Below are positions 34,043-44,528 of a stretch of 64,000 bases of DNA, in pieces. The stretch is from Morella rubra (taxonomy: Eukaryota > Streptophyta > Magnoliopsida > Fagales > Myricaceae). The stretch covers positions 9,768,174 through 9,832,173 of the forward strand of contig CM025855.1 of NCBI GenBank assembly GCA_003952965.2, read 5' to 3'. A program made the position numbers and the translations under genes. The first letter of the stretch is position 1, and every line of letters starts with the position of its first letter. A model generated the notes under the pieces. That model saw nothing but the letters and a program-made list of their open reading frames with translations. It ran no database searches and was not told the DNA's origin.

Positions 34043-36200
34043 ATCTCCACCTTTTGTGCTGACCACACCTGTGTCATGCTCTCTTGGTTGGAAAAGACTC
34101 AACCTTGAGGCTAACTCTTCATCTTCTTCTTCATGACATGGAGAAAGGTGAAAGACATTAAAGGTTTCTGAAACTCCATATTGCCCTAGAAGTTTAATTT
34201 TATACACATTATCACCAATGCGTTGAAGCACCTTAAATGGACCATCGGCTCTAGGTCTAAGCTTAGCATGTCTTCCTCCGGGAAAACGTTCTTTCCTTAG
34301 ATGAATCCACATCAAATCACCTTCCTTAAAACTTGCTTGCTTATAGTGCTTGTTGGCTTGCTTCTTGTACTTCTCAGTTTGCTTGAGAACAGAGGAAAAT
34401 GATTGTAAAAACTCACTCCATTTGGCATGTTGGGAATTGAGTTTTTGTTGTCTATTCAGATACTTCAAGGCTTCATGATCCGAGAATAAGATGAACTCCT
34501 TATGGGAGATAATGACTCCAATGACGCAAGGCTCGAACAATAGCATAGAATTCTTTGTCATAAGTTGAATATTTTTTGCGAGACTCACTCAACTTTTTAC
34601 TAAAGAAGGCAATAGGCTTTCCTTCTTGGCTAAGTACTGTACCAATGCCAACATTAGAAGCGTCACAATCAACTTCGAACAAAATGTCAAAATTTGGCAA
34701 GGAAAGGATTAGAGCTTCCGTCATCTTTCTCTTGATAACTTCAAAACTCTTCTCGGCTTCACTAGTCCACTTGAAAATACCTCCCTTCGAGCACTCGGTG
34801 ATGGGAAGCAATGATAGTGCTGAATCCTTTGATGAATCTTCGATAAAATGATGCAAGACCATGAAGCTTCGAATATCATGAATCGACCTTGGTATAGGCT
34901 AAGTCGTGATTGCTTCAATCTTGCGAGGATCCACCTTTATCCCTTCGCTAGACACCACATAGCCTAAAAAGATAAGGCTCTCCGTAAAGAAACGACATTT
35001 CTTCAATTTGGCAAACAACTTTTGCTCCCGTAGAGTTGTGAACACTTGCCGAAGATGTTCCAAGTGTTGCTCCTTATACTTGCTATACACCAAGATATCA
35101 TCAAAGTAGACAACAATAAATGCCCAATAAAAGATTTAAAGACATGATTCATAAGGCGCATGAAGGTGCTAGGAGCATTAGAAAGCCCAAAAGGCATAAC
35201 CATCCACTCATAAAGACCATCTCGAGTTTTGAAAGCGGATCTTCCATTCATCTCCCGGCCTCATTCGAATTTGATGATAACCACTTCGAAGATCTATCTT
35301 TGAAAAGATAGAAGCACCATGAAGTTGGTCAAGAAGATCATCAAGGCAAGGAATTGGAAAGCGATATTTCGATGATAATCTTGTTCACTACTCCACAATC
35401 AACACACATCCGCTATGTTCCATCTTTCTGTGGTACAAGAAGTGCGGGGACAACACAAGGACTCATGCTTTCTTTCACCAAGCCTTTAGCCAAAAGCTCC
35501 CCAACTTGCCCTTGCAATTCTTCATTCTCCTTAGGACTCATCCTATAGGCTGCTTTGTTTGGAATGATGGAACCCGGTACAAGATCAATGCAATGTTGAA
35601 TGTCTCTCATAGGAGGGAGACCATATGAAATTTCTTCGGGAATGACATCAAGGAATTCCTCAAGAAGAGATTGCATAACAAGAGGTGGTTCATTCACTTC
35701 TTCATTTTCTTCCATCACCACAAGAGCACAAACTTCGTTAGAACACACAATTTCCTTCTCAACATCACATATAGAGAGTAAATTATTTCCCTCTCCTTTA
35801 TAAGGTTTGGGAGATCTCTCCAAACGCAAAGGACCCAAAATGATCCTTACTCCATCTTTGACAAAATCATAAGTATTCTTGAAACCGTCATGAATAGCTT
35901 TTCTATCATATTGTCATGGTCTACCAAGAAGTAAATGGCAAGCATCCATAGGCACAACATCACATAATACTTCATCTTTGTAATTCTTGCCAATAGAAAA
36001 TTGAACAAAAGTGTGTTTATTTACCTTCACCTCGTTTCCTTTTCGAAACCACGTAAGCTTGTAAGGTTGAGGATGAGGTTGTGTCTTAAGTTTCAGCTTC
36101 TTCACCATGTCTTCAGCCACCACATTCTCACAACTTCCACCATCAATGATAATATCACAAATTTTGCCATGGGAAGTGCATCTTGTTTAGAAAGATGTTT
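34040..36200 (-). pseudogene. Gypsy-1 pol: protease, RT, RNase H and integrase tail
   Basis: Protease motif IIIDGGSCENVVAEDMV at about 36155-36105. Reverse transcriptase includes KENEELQGQVGELLAKGLVK (about 35540-35480), [19 protein letters not shown] (35200) and the catalytic [10 protein letters not shown] (35110-35085). RNase H has DCDASNVGIGTVLSQEGKPI (34670-34610) and FSDHEALKYLNRQQK (34480). Next, VLK is joined straight to QTEKYKKQANKHYKQ at about 34390, so the whole integrase zinc finger and DDE core is missing while the frame stays open to 34040. Stops and frameshifts near 35410, 35250, 35000 and 34870 break the rest. Confidence 0.9.
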
Positions 36201-36369
36201 ATCCCCAGCCATTCATCACAATCTTTATGAACAGAACTCAAACTTCTTTGAACAACAAGTGATTCTCCAATGTCGGCATAAGTGACATCTGTCATCTTCC
36301 TTGTTTTCTTTGTCTTTCTTCATTGGTTCTTCTTCATCGCCTTCGTCCATCCATTCTTCTTCAATAAGA

Positions 36370-37421
36370 GTCACCACTTTGCGGTTTGGACAATCAGAGG
36401 CAATATGACCAAATCCTTGGCATTTGAAACACTTACGAGAATTAGGATTTTGGCGAATTGAACTGGTCCTCCTTCATTCTTCGGAGTTGAGGAGTTACTT
36501 TGTTTGCTGCAAACTTTGGTGCTGAAACTTTAGGGACTAAAGAGCTCCCTCAATTGGAATAAGTCTCCTTTGTTCCAAATCACGGTCTACTTCCGTGAGC
36601 CTCCTTTTGTTGCTTTTTCACCTTCATTGCTAGTTACACAACATCATTGTAGGTCCAATATGGTTGTAATTGGACAATATTTCCAATCTCCCCCCTTAGC
36701 CCACCAAGATAGCGAGCGATAGTTTGCTCTTCATTCTCCGCCACATCACACTTCATCATGAGATGATCAAACTCCACAGTATATTCTTCCACCGAAAGAT
36801 CCTTTTGCTTGAAATTGTGGAACTTAAGAAAAGTATCTTTTCGGTAATTATCGGACAAAAATTTTTGCTTAAGCACTTTTCTCATATTTTCCCATGTAGC
36901 AATACGACTTCTTCCTTCTCGAGCACGCTGCTTCTTTAAATTCTCCCACCATAGAGAAGCATATTTCTTCAATTTCAATGCAACAAGCTTCACCTTTCTT
37001 TCTTCCGGCACCTCCTTATAATCAAAGATCCGCTCCACCGAATGTAACCAATCAAGAAACTCGTCCAGCTGCATTCTTCCTTCGAACTCGGGGATATCAA
37101 CTCTCACATCAAGTTGATCTCGTTGAACTTCATGGTTTCTTCGATTATGTGACGATGATGATGAACATGTTCCTCCAATGATGCTTCACTTCGATCACGA
37201 TAGAAAGGATTCTCATTCTCATGATGAGAAGATTCACCATCCGAATCATGATGAGAACCAAAAGGCTCATAATGCTCAAGATGTTGCTGAAGTTGTTGTA
37301 ATTGTCTCCTTAGATCCACAATTTTAACTTCATGGAGATCTTTTTCACGAGCTGGAGGAGAGTCAACATTTGGCCCACGACAATGACGACCCACCATGAC
37401 AACCAAAAGTTCTGATACCAC
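36370..37421 (-). pseudogene. Gypsy-1 gag with zinc knuckle
   Basis: The N-terminal frame from 37421 has a Gln/Leu-rich coiled coil (RRQLQQLQQHLEHYEP). The retrotransposon gag core follows in another frame from 37107, with IPEFEGRMQLDEFLDWLHSV, KLKKYASLWWENLKKQR and LSVEEYTVEFDHLMMKCDV. A CCHC knuckle, CFKCQGFGHIASDC, is at 36430-36390. At least two frameshifts (near 37110 and 36600) separate the parts. Confidence 0.85.
37411..37420 (-). promoter_or_regulatory. Gypsy-1 primer-binding site
   Basis: The minus strand reads TGGTATCAGA two bases after the LTR end, complementary to the 3' end of plant initiator-Met tRNA, the usual primer for gypsy and copia reverse transcription. Confidence 0.85.
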
Positions 37422-37422
37422 T

Positions 37423-37685
37423 TGATACCTGGGTTAACTGGGAAAAGCGCAGAACATCTAGGGAGCACCTCAGAATGGTTGGAATGAGAGAAATGGACAC
37501 CTCAAAATAGTAATGGAGACCTCAGGAAGTGATAACCCGGGATAGGTAGACACCTCGGGGTAGTAATGAGACGTCGAGATAATGTATGGGTATCTCGGGA
37601 TGTTTGTGGGACATCAGGAAAACACTCAGAAACACACTTGAATAGATAGCTCACCACCCAAGTAGAATACAAAGGGATACAGAAA
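37423..37685 (-). repeat. Truncated 5' LTR of Gypsy-1
   Basis: Begins TGATACCTGGGTTAAC and follows the 3' LTR up to GGGATACAGAAA at 37685, where a different repeat starts. About 530 bp of the LTR is missing. Confidence 0.85.
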
Positions 37686-38036
37686 AACGAATAGATATTT
37701 CAAAAACGTAGAAAAACTCTTCTTGTAGAGACTTTGAAGATGATGTTCTCAAAGATTTGAAAATTGAAGAATCAAAGTGGGTCTCGCTTGGGTTATTTAA
37801 GAAATTCAATCAACACATGGAAAATCCTACTGAGGCAGTGGGTAGACGTCAGAGTTCTAGTGTTGAAAGATTAGAGTTTCATTCGACGAGGAAGCAATTT
37901 TGCTTGGGATAGAATTAACGAAAGAGAAGATTTAAAGTTCCGAGTCTACTACTTGGTGTAGGTTCCTATTTACCCCTCGTTTAGATAATCGCAGAGTCTA
38001 AATCGTGTCCCACAAGTGGTATCAGAGACAAGTTAG
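37686..38036 (+). repeat. End of another LTR with primer-binding site
   Basis: AT-rich LTR-like sequence ends in AAATCGTGTCCCACAAG and is followed by TGGTATCAGAGAC (38017-38029), an initiator-Met primer-binding site on the plus strand. No gag or pol follows. It is therefore the 5' edge of a separate retroelement whose body is gone. Confidence 0.6.
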
Positions 38037-38229
38037 GAGTGCATGCAGATTACAAGTTCAAGGTCTCTATTAATAGAGACAATACAAGCCAGGAAAATAT
38101 TCCTACATTTAAATTTGAATCTCTACATTTAAAATTTAAATCTTGATAACGATATTAAATCTTTAATATCGTGATAACCATAATATAATATCAAATCTTC
38201 AAGATTTGATTATGATATTGTCTCTAACA
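38037..38229 (-). repeat. About 190 bp repeat, copy 1 (LTR-like)
   Basis: From GAGTGCATGCAGATTACAAG to GATATTGTCTCTAACA. A diverged copy is at 43274-43445 in the same orientation. On the minus strand it starts TGTTAGAGACAATATC, like a copia LTR start. Contains a short hairpin, GTCTCTATTAATAGAGAC (38061-38078). Confidence 0.65.
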
Positions 38230-39369
38230 TTCTCCTTCAAACACAAGATGAAGAAATCTAAATCTTGTGTTTGAAAAACGAGATCTGAAAGTGATCGGAA
38301 CTTGAAATCATAGGCACATGACCCTTTTTTTTTCTTCTTTCTCTCTTTTTTTTTTAAAAAAAAAAAATTGACCAAACCAAGGTGCAAAACCCTTGAAGAT
38401 GGCTGAAAGTGATCAAACCTTAGAATCATAGGCACTCGACCCTTACCAAACATATCTCATGCTCTCTCTTTCACTCACCTCTTTTTTTCATTGCAAATGC
38501 ATTTGCTGTAACTACAGCTGAGGTGAAAATTCAGCAGTGAGATAGCGGCGGTCAGGTGCCACCTATAGCAGCAGTCACAAACAGTTGCTATAAGTTTGCA
38601 GCTTTCTTTTCTTTTCTTTTTTTTTTTTTTGCCAGCATTTCCAAATCACCACTAATTTTTTCCTATATTTTTCTATACATGCTTTTTTAATCGGTAATAC
38701 AAATTTATTTTAATAATCATAATTCATTGGATGTAAAAACTTAAAGACCAAGGATAATAAAACAAAATATACTTCATTATTATTGATTAATAATATTTTA
38801 CAACAAACACAAGAATCTTTACAAATTAGGAATAGACTTTAATAAGATGTAATTACAAGCTTTAAAAGAATCTCTATAAGATGTAATTACAGTTGCGACC
38901 CCATCATCTCCCCTCTCATCAATGGAGTCACCTGGATTACAATCCACTACGACCTCCCTTGCAAAAATTGGACTACTCACTTTTTTGAAACCTCCAGTTT
39001 TCTTTTATGAATCTTCTCCAAAATTGAAGATATTGGCTTTTGAACAACCGGTACAGGCTTAAATGATACATCTCTAGTTTCTAAAAAAACGAAGATGCAA
39101 TTTAGAATTGTCTAGAAACACAAATCTCACTTTACAAATAAGTTTACTTGCATCAAGGAAACATCCAACTAAAAAAAAAGGGCCATTCAAATTAGACGTA
39201 TATAATTTGGAGTCTGATAGGTCTCTGCCTCGAGACTGAAATCGAAGAAGGCAGCAACGGAGAGGGCAGCGACGGAGAAACCCAACTGAAATCGAAGAAG
39301 CTTACCTGCAAAATCAATGAAACCCAACTGAAATCAAAAGAGATCTATCAAAAAAAAAAAACCTTAAAC
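38230..39369. other. No gene; low-complexity and repeat DNA
   Basis: Contains pyrimidine and A runs (38320-38370 and 38605-38630). At 39230-39350 ACTGAAATCGAAGAAG and GGCAGCRACGGAGA words recur in short tandem form. No coding resemblance was recognised. Confidence 0.5.
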
Positions 39370-39447
39370 AGGGAGATAAGATCGTGCCATCAAGGCAGCC
39401 TCAGGTATCCGATTGTTGCAGAATTACTTCTTTCCAACAACAGCTGC

Positions 39448-42400
39448 TGTCACGCCCCGAACGCTAGCTCATCGAGGCTAATGACAGCCGCGAGCATTCC
39501 AACAAGGAACACTCCAGCGAACGTACTACTAAATTCTTGCAGCGGATTTTTTTTTTTTTTTTAGCTAGCAATTAACGCGCATACGAAACTTGGGATCCTA
39601 TTTCTATACTTGCATCTTGATCAATGACTTGAAGTAATTAATTACAAAACAGTCTCAAAATACCAATCGGTTAAAAATCTTAAACTTTACTAGGCCGAAT
39701 AACCCATGACCACCACACCACGGAGGCTCATGTCGGCTTTCCAAAAATTATATCTAATCCTTTAATGAAACAACAAAAAGGGAAGAGGCATTCTCGTCGG
39801 TCCCTCTTCTAGATGTCCCCGCCTGAAATGTTGTCTGGAATGGTACAATTTAAAACTGTGAGTCGAAAGACTCAGTAAGGGTTTATATGCAATAAATAAT
39901 GCATGTCTTGCATAAATCATGGATGCACATTGATGCTTGCATATGCATGAGACAACGTACTTGATCTTAAAAAAAAAACTTTTCTTGCTTGAAAATATTC
40001 TTGAAACCTTTCTTTCTTGATTTGGCTACTTATCACGCTCCATTTACCCCTGAAGTCAGGGTTGTGCGTTCCTTTCGGAACTATTCCCTTTTTCCCTTGG
40101 GAACATCATTTGGTTGAGCTAACCCTTGTCGTGGCCCCAGGCCTGATGGCTAAACTCAACCCTTGGAGGTTCACACCTTCTTGCAAGCATCCTTCGGTGT
40201 GATTGCACATACCTCGGGAACTACCCATCCTTCTCTCATTCGTCCTTCGGAGTGGGTGCCCCTTAGGAATCATCCATCCTTCTCGCATTCGTCCTTCGGA
40301 GTGGATGTCCTATCTTATTGTACGGTACCGACCGTCTTATTTATTCCTTTAACTTGACTTGTGATAACATACTTATCATTTTTCATTTGCACAAAGAAAC
40401 TTATGCAAATGCTCATGTCATGTCATGCTTGATAATGCCATGCTTGATAATGAGAAATCATAATACTCCTCATGCTTTCATTTGCACAAAACTTTCTTTT
40501 TCATTCAAGAAAATCATGCAAATGCTCGTGTCATGCCATGCTTGATATGCTTATTCATAAATACTTTTCATGCTGTGTATCATTCCAGTTTTTCGGAAAA
40601 ACGTAAGTTTCTACTTACAAATTCCACTTACCTCCGTCCACTTGAGCGAATGGCAGCACCTTGCCTACAATTGATTCATACTAAAGTTATTCATAGGCTT
40701 ACTAAATGTATAGAGTAGTCACTCAATTATTCACAACTCATCATACAAAATCGCCACCCATATTGTTTGACGTATCAATGGTGACCCTATAATGCAAATT
40801 GTTCTTCTAAGGATGCCGAAGCCATAAAATTGGATTTCTAAACTGATCCTTACACAAATTTTCATAACATATCAAAATTTTAAGTAATTTGAAGCTCATT
40901 TGCTACTCAAAACCTTCACCCGAAAATACAAGCTGCTGCGGACGTCCAAGCGGGCAGCCCCGACGTCTCCAACTTAAAAATTCATAACTTCAAAATCATG
41001 GCTCCAAATTACATGAAATTTATTCTGAAATATTCAGCTTTCATAGGTCAATATTGGGGGTAAAATTCACAACAGCAGGTTTTACTATACATTTTTACAA
41101 ACACTTCTTATTAGGCGAAAATCCTACAACAATGCTGTCGCTGATTCCAGCTCGGCCCTCCGTTTTCAAAATACTACAACTCATTCATTTTACCTCTAAA
41201 TCACACGAAATTTATCTTAAAATGTTCCTCTTCCTTAAACTTAAACTTCAAAACCAACCTCATAAAATTTGGACTTAACATGATCCTTCAAAAGGCATCC
41301 GAAATGGGCTGACATTCCGGACGTGCAAGGCTGCTGGCAGCTTGACGTCCGGGCCTTAAACAACGCATATCTCCCTCGATAGTTATCGGAATCATCCAAG
41401 GTATGGCTTAAAATCTTCCTATTTCCTAGGCCTACGATCTAGGATCCTCTTAAGATCAAGGGATAAGCACAAGTGCATCAGAACACACTCCAAATTCGAG
41501 TCTTGAAATCTGCAGAGGTTAAATTCCAGCAACAACAATGATCTTCTCAACCTTCCAAACCTCCAACAACCAAAACCCTAATCTCTTCATGTCACCAACC
41601 AATCATCCAAGGCTAATTTAACATCCCATAACAGCAACCATTCTCTCACATTCTTCCCTCTTATACAACTCCAATTCAAAGTTTACAACAAAACCATGAT
41701 TCCATCTTCATCAAGCTAAAACTATTGCATTTACCCATTTCTTGGACTTTTTATCAAACACCTAAGGTGCATTATTGATCCTCTTGCATATTTTCAGATC
41801 TGACATAACACTTAGGGCTTGGTGGTTCTCAACAAGACTAACATGCATAAACCTAACACATCAAGCCAATAAATTCGGCCATACACACACCAACCGATTT
41901 CAGCCCTCTTTTAAGCTTTTTATCAAACACTTAGGGTTCATAAATGGTTTCTCTTGAGTATGATTTCCAGATCTGGCCATATTCCCCCATGTTTTCATGT
42001 AAGATCTATACTACCCTTAAATACTAGCAAGATCTACACTAAACACCCAAGAACACAAGGAGAAAACAACCTAGACAACTACCAACAAAACCACAACCAA
42101 CCATTAAAAGAAAACAAGAAGAAAATGGGAGAGATGGGGTGGTGATTTTTGGCCAGCAGATAGGGCCGGATTTTACCTTTATGTTTCTCCTCTTTCTCCT
42201 TCTTCTTCCTCTCTCTTCTTCTTCTTCTTCTTCTTCTCTTCTTCTTCTTCTTCTTCTTCTTCTTCTCCTTCTCGGTGGGTGTCTTAGGCAAGTGAATGTG
42301 CGGTTTTTAGGGCAAGGGGAAGTGAAAATGCGGCAAAAGAGGGGGGGGGGGGTTTAGGCGTGGGCTTGGGGGGGGGAAGACAAGGCTGCCCCCCTTTCTT

Positions 42401-42892
42401 CTTCCCTCTTTCACGTGATTCCCCCTCTTCCACTTTTTTTTTTTTTTTTTTTTTTTTTTTTCCAGCTACCATATAAATTTCCCAATCATGCCTTCCCATT
42501 TTAAACCCTAAGTCTCACACATTTTCAAGGTTAAAGCCCTAATTAAATTCTTCCAATTAAATTCTTCCAAATATTGTAACTTAGGGACATATCCATTAAT
42601 TAAAATAATTAGGACAATTATTCCATTAATTAAAATAATTAGCCTAAATAATTAGCCTAATTAATCTCAATTACTCAAACTTTAACAATTAACTAGCTTA
42701 AAATTGCAAATAATATAACATTTAAATCTAGCTTAAAACTCATAAAAACGCTAGGGAAAATTCCACCTAGACATAACGTTAGATTAATCTCCCCATACAT
42801 GCCTCTCTCAAAATTAGAGTAATAATAATAATAATTGGAGCAATACAACTTAAGGAGTCATAAAATGAAAGAAATAAGGTTGGGATCTCACA
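39448..42892 (+). mobile_element. Solo LTR, 3445 bp, with GCTGC target duplication
   Basis: Begins TGTCACGCCCCGAACGC and ends GGTTGGGATCTCACA. The 5 bp GCTGC flanks both ends (39443-39447 and 42893-42897). TGTCACGCCCCG...TCACA ends are typical of long gypsy LTRs of the Tekay/Del kind. No gag or pol is inside, so it is read as a solo LTR left by recombination. Inside are paired CATTCGTCCTTCGGAGTGG units (40238 and 40288) and repeated AAAATTCATAACTTCAAAA-like lines (40980-41240). Confidence 0.85.
42200..42275. repeat. CTT microsatellite
   Basis: A nearly pure CTT/TCT run with a few interruptions inside the solo LTR. A G run (42341-42352) and a T run of over 30 bases (about 42430-42461) lie close by and may be length-variable. 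Confidence 0.9.
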
Positions 42893-43273
42893 GCTGCAGG
42901 CACTCTTCCAATTTACCCAACATGAACAAGCAAAGGAATGCAACATTGTTCTTCCCCTGTTCTTTAGCAAGGGATGCAAGATTCGAAATTTGTTGACAAA
43001 CTTTACAAAGAGTCCCAACTAGACAGTAGGGAACCTGCTGTTTCAGAAGCTGATCTAGACTTACAGGATTATAAAGCGCAACACCCCTCCCCCCCTCTTT
43101 CTTTGGGGCTGGGGGTAGAAAATAACCTCAACTTTAGAAAGGCACGTTCACCCAATTATGTAAATCAATCACATATTCCACAATAGAAGAAGAAGAAAAA
43201 ACAATAAAAAGATTTGTTTCCCGTAATTTTCAATTCACACAACCCAAACATATCACAAAACGATTTTGTTTAT

Positions 43274-43445
43274 GAGTGCATACAAATTACAAGTTGAAGG
43301 TCTCTATTTACAGAGACAATACAAGTAGGAAAATATTCCTACATTTAAATTTGAATATCTACATATAAAACTTCAACCTTGATATCATGATAACCATAAT
43401 ATTATATCAAATTTTCAAGATTCGATTATGATATTATCTCTAACA
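43274..43445 (-). repeat. About 175 bp repeat, copy 2 (LTR-like)
   Basis: Diverged copy of 38037-38229, from GAGTGCATACAAATTACAAG to GATATTATCTCTAACA. It has no retrotransposon genes on either side. Confidence 0.65.
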
Positions 43446-43697
43446 GAATCAAGCTAAAGAAACTAAAGGGAAAGTGGATTCAAGAGGTGAGGTTTCATGA
43501 ATGCAAGGGATTCGACCACATCAAACCAAGTGTCCCAACTTGATGAAGTCCAAAGGTAAGGTAATTTTTTGTGACGGAAAATAAATCCTTCCCAAAAACC
43601 ATATTGTTTGTGACTGCCTTTTTTACACAAGTATTTTGTGAAGAATTTCACTTGAGATTTCCACATTTGGGTGTGTTAGGTTGTGTTGAAAAATTTT

Positions 43698-43901
43698 CAT
43701 GGTGTTTGTTTGTAAAATTTTGGGGTGGTTAAAATTTTTGGGGTGTTGGATGGTGAAAAAGTAAGAGAGAAATGATTTAAATGAATTTTATATTTATTTG
43801 TATTGGAGTTGATAAAAAATGAAGAGAGAGATAATTTTGTGTAGTTATTTTATTATGGCTAAAATTTTAGAGTGCTCAAAATTTTAGAAACAAACGCCAT
43901 G
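43698..43901. mobile_element. MITE with about 24-bp inverted ends, 204 bp
   Basis: CATGGTGTTTGTTTGTAAAA at the left pairs with AAAATTTTAGAAACAAACGC then CATG at the right. TTT flanks both sides, which would fit a 3-bp target duplication, though in T-rich DNA this is weak. No coding capacity. The superfamily is not settled. Confidence 0.6.
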
Positions 43902-44528
43902 TTTAATTTTCTATTCGGCCCAGATCTAAATAGTGTCTCACAGAGAGTTTCGTGTTTTTGAATCCATGCAAATTATCCGTCGAAGTTCTCATCTAATTGG
44001 CAAATAGTGCAATGACTGAAATATCTACCAAGTGAATTGAAATATGACCAAGGCAGTTTCATGATGTAGCACCTTTTTCTGCCACAACCGTAGTACTAGA
44101 TATGCGCGCAGTGGTGTTTATATATATATATTCTTGAGATCCATAGAGCCTTGAGACATGAATCAATCAGATTTCCTCAACGGACATCTCTATTCCGACC
44201 ATTGATTACGCATATCTTGCCCAAGCACATTCTACTAGTTGTCCATTCCTACAAACAAATATGCTGCGTGCCAGCCTCTTATTTCACAATTGTCTCTTTT
44301 ATGTATCACAAACATTCACTAGAGCTAATTCACACAAAAAGAGCCCACAAAAAACATGAAAAGAACGGATAATGTTTTTTATCATTTATTCGTGCTTGCA
44401 AACCTGATCTCACACAGAACTACTTGAGCACATTTGCAAAGAAAAGTGCATAAGCTGGTCTCACTATAAGAATTGAATAGATCATATAAGAAAGAACTGA
44501 TCAATCATAAGATCACAGTAAAATTTCC
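43902..44528. other. No gene; 3' flank of SABATH gene 2
   Basis: Unremarkable AT-rich sequence downstream of the gene 2 stop codon. A short TATATATATA run is at about 44122. No repeat family or protein was recognised. Confidence 0.5.

Larger units (their letters stand above)
33251..37685 (-). mobile_element. Gypsy-1: Ty3/gypsy retrotransposon, integrase lost
   Basis: Read on the minus strand: a truncated 5' LTR (37685-37423), primer-binding site TGGTATCAGA (37420-37411), gag (37421-36634), zinc knuckle (36433-36370), protease, reverse transcriptase and RNase H (36170-34400), the C-terminal integrase tail (34390-34040), a polypurine tract (34054-34043) and the 3' LTR (34042-33251). Reverse transcriptase comes before the integrase tail, as in gypsy. 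The integrase core is missing and the 5' LTR is cut short, so it cannot move on its own. Confidence 0.92.
39370..42980 (-). pseudogene. Coatomer beta-prime subunit exon fragment, split by a solo LTR
   Basis: On the minus strand 42980-42893 reads LASLAKEQGKNNVAFLCLF then MLGKLEECLQ. After the 3.4 kb insertion, 39447-39370 continues LLLERSN and, after about 8 extra bases, NRIPEAALMARSYLP. This is the highly conserved alpha-helical solenoid stretch of the COPI beta-prime subunit, which coats Golgi-derived vesicles. No other coatomer exon was found nearby. The extra bases shift the frame. It is a gene fragment, perhaps left by duplication or carried by a transposon. Confidence 0.82.

Noticed and set aside
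36724-37181. Plus-strand frames across gypsy gag
   Set aside because: Antisense of gag, which itself shows clear retrotransposon motifs.
42079-42499. Lys/Arg/Glu-rich and Ser/Leu-rich frames
   Set aside because: They are translations of the CTT microsatellite and poly(T) tract in the solo LTR, not proteins.
38037-43445. Calling one complete LTR retrotransposon between the paired repeats
   Set aside because: No primer-binding site next to either repeat in the right place, no polypurine tract, no gag or pol, and no matching target duplication.
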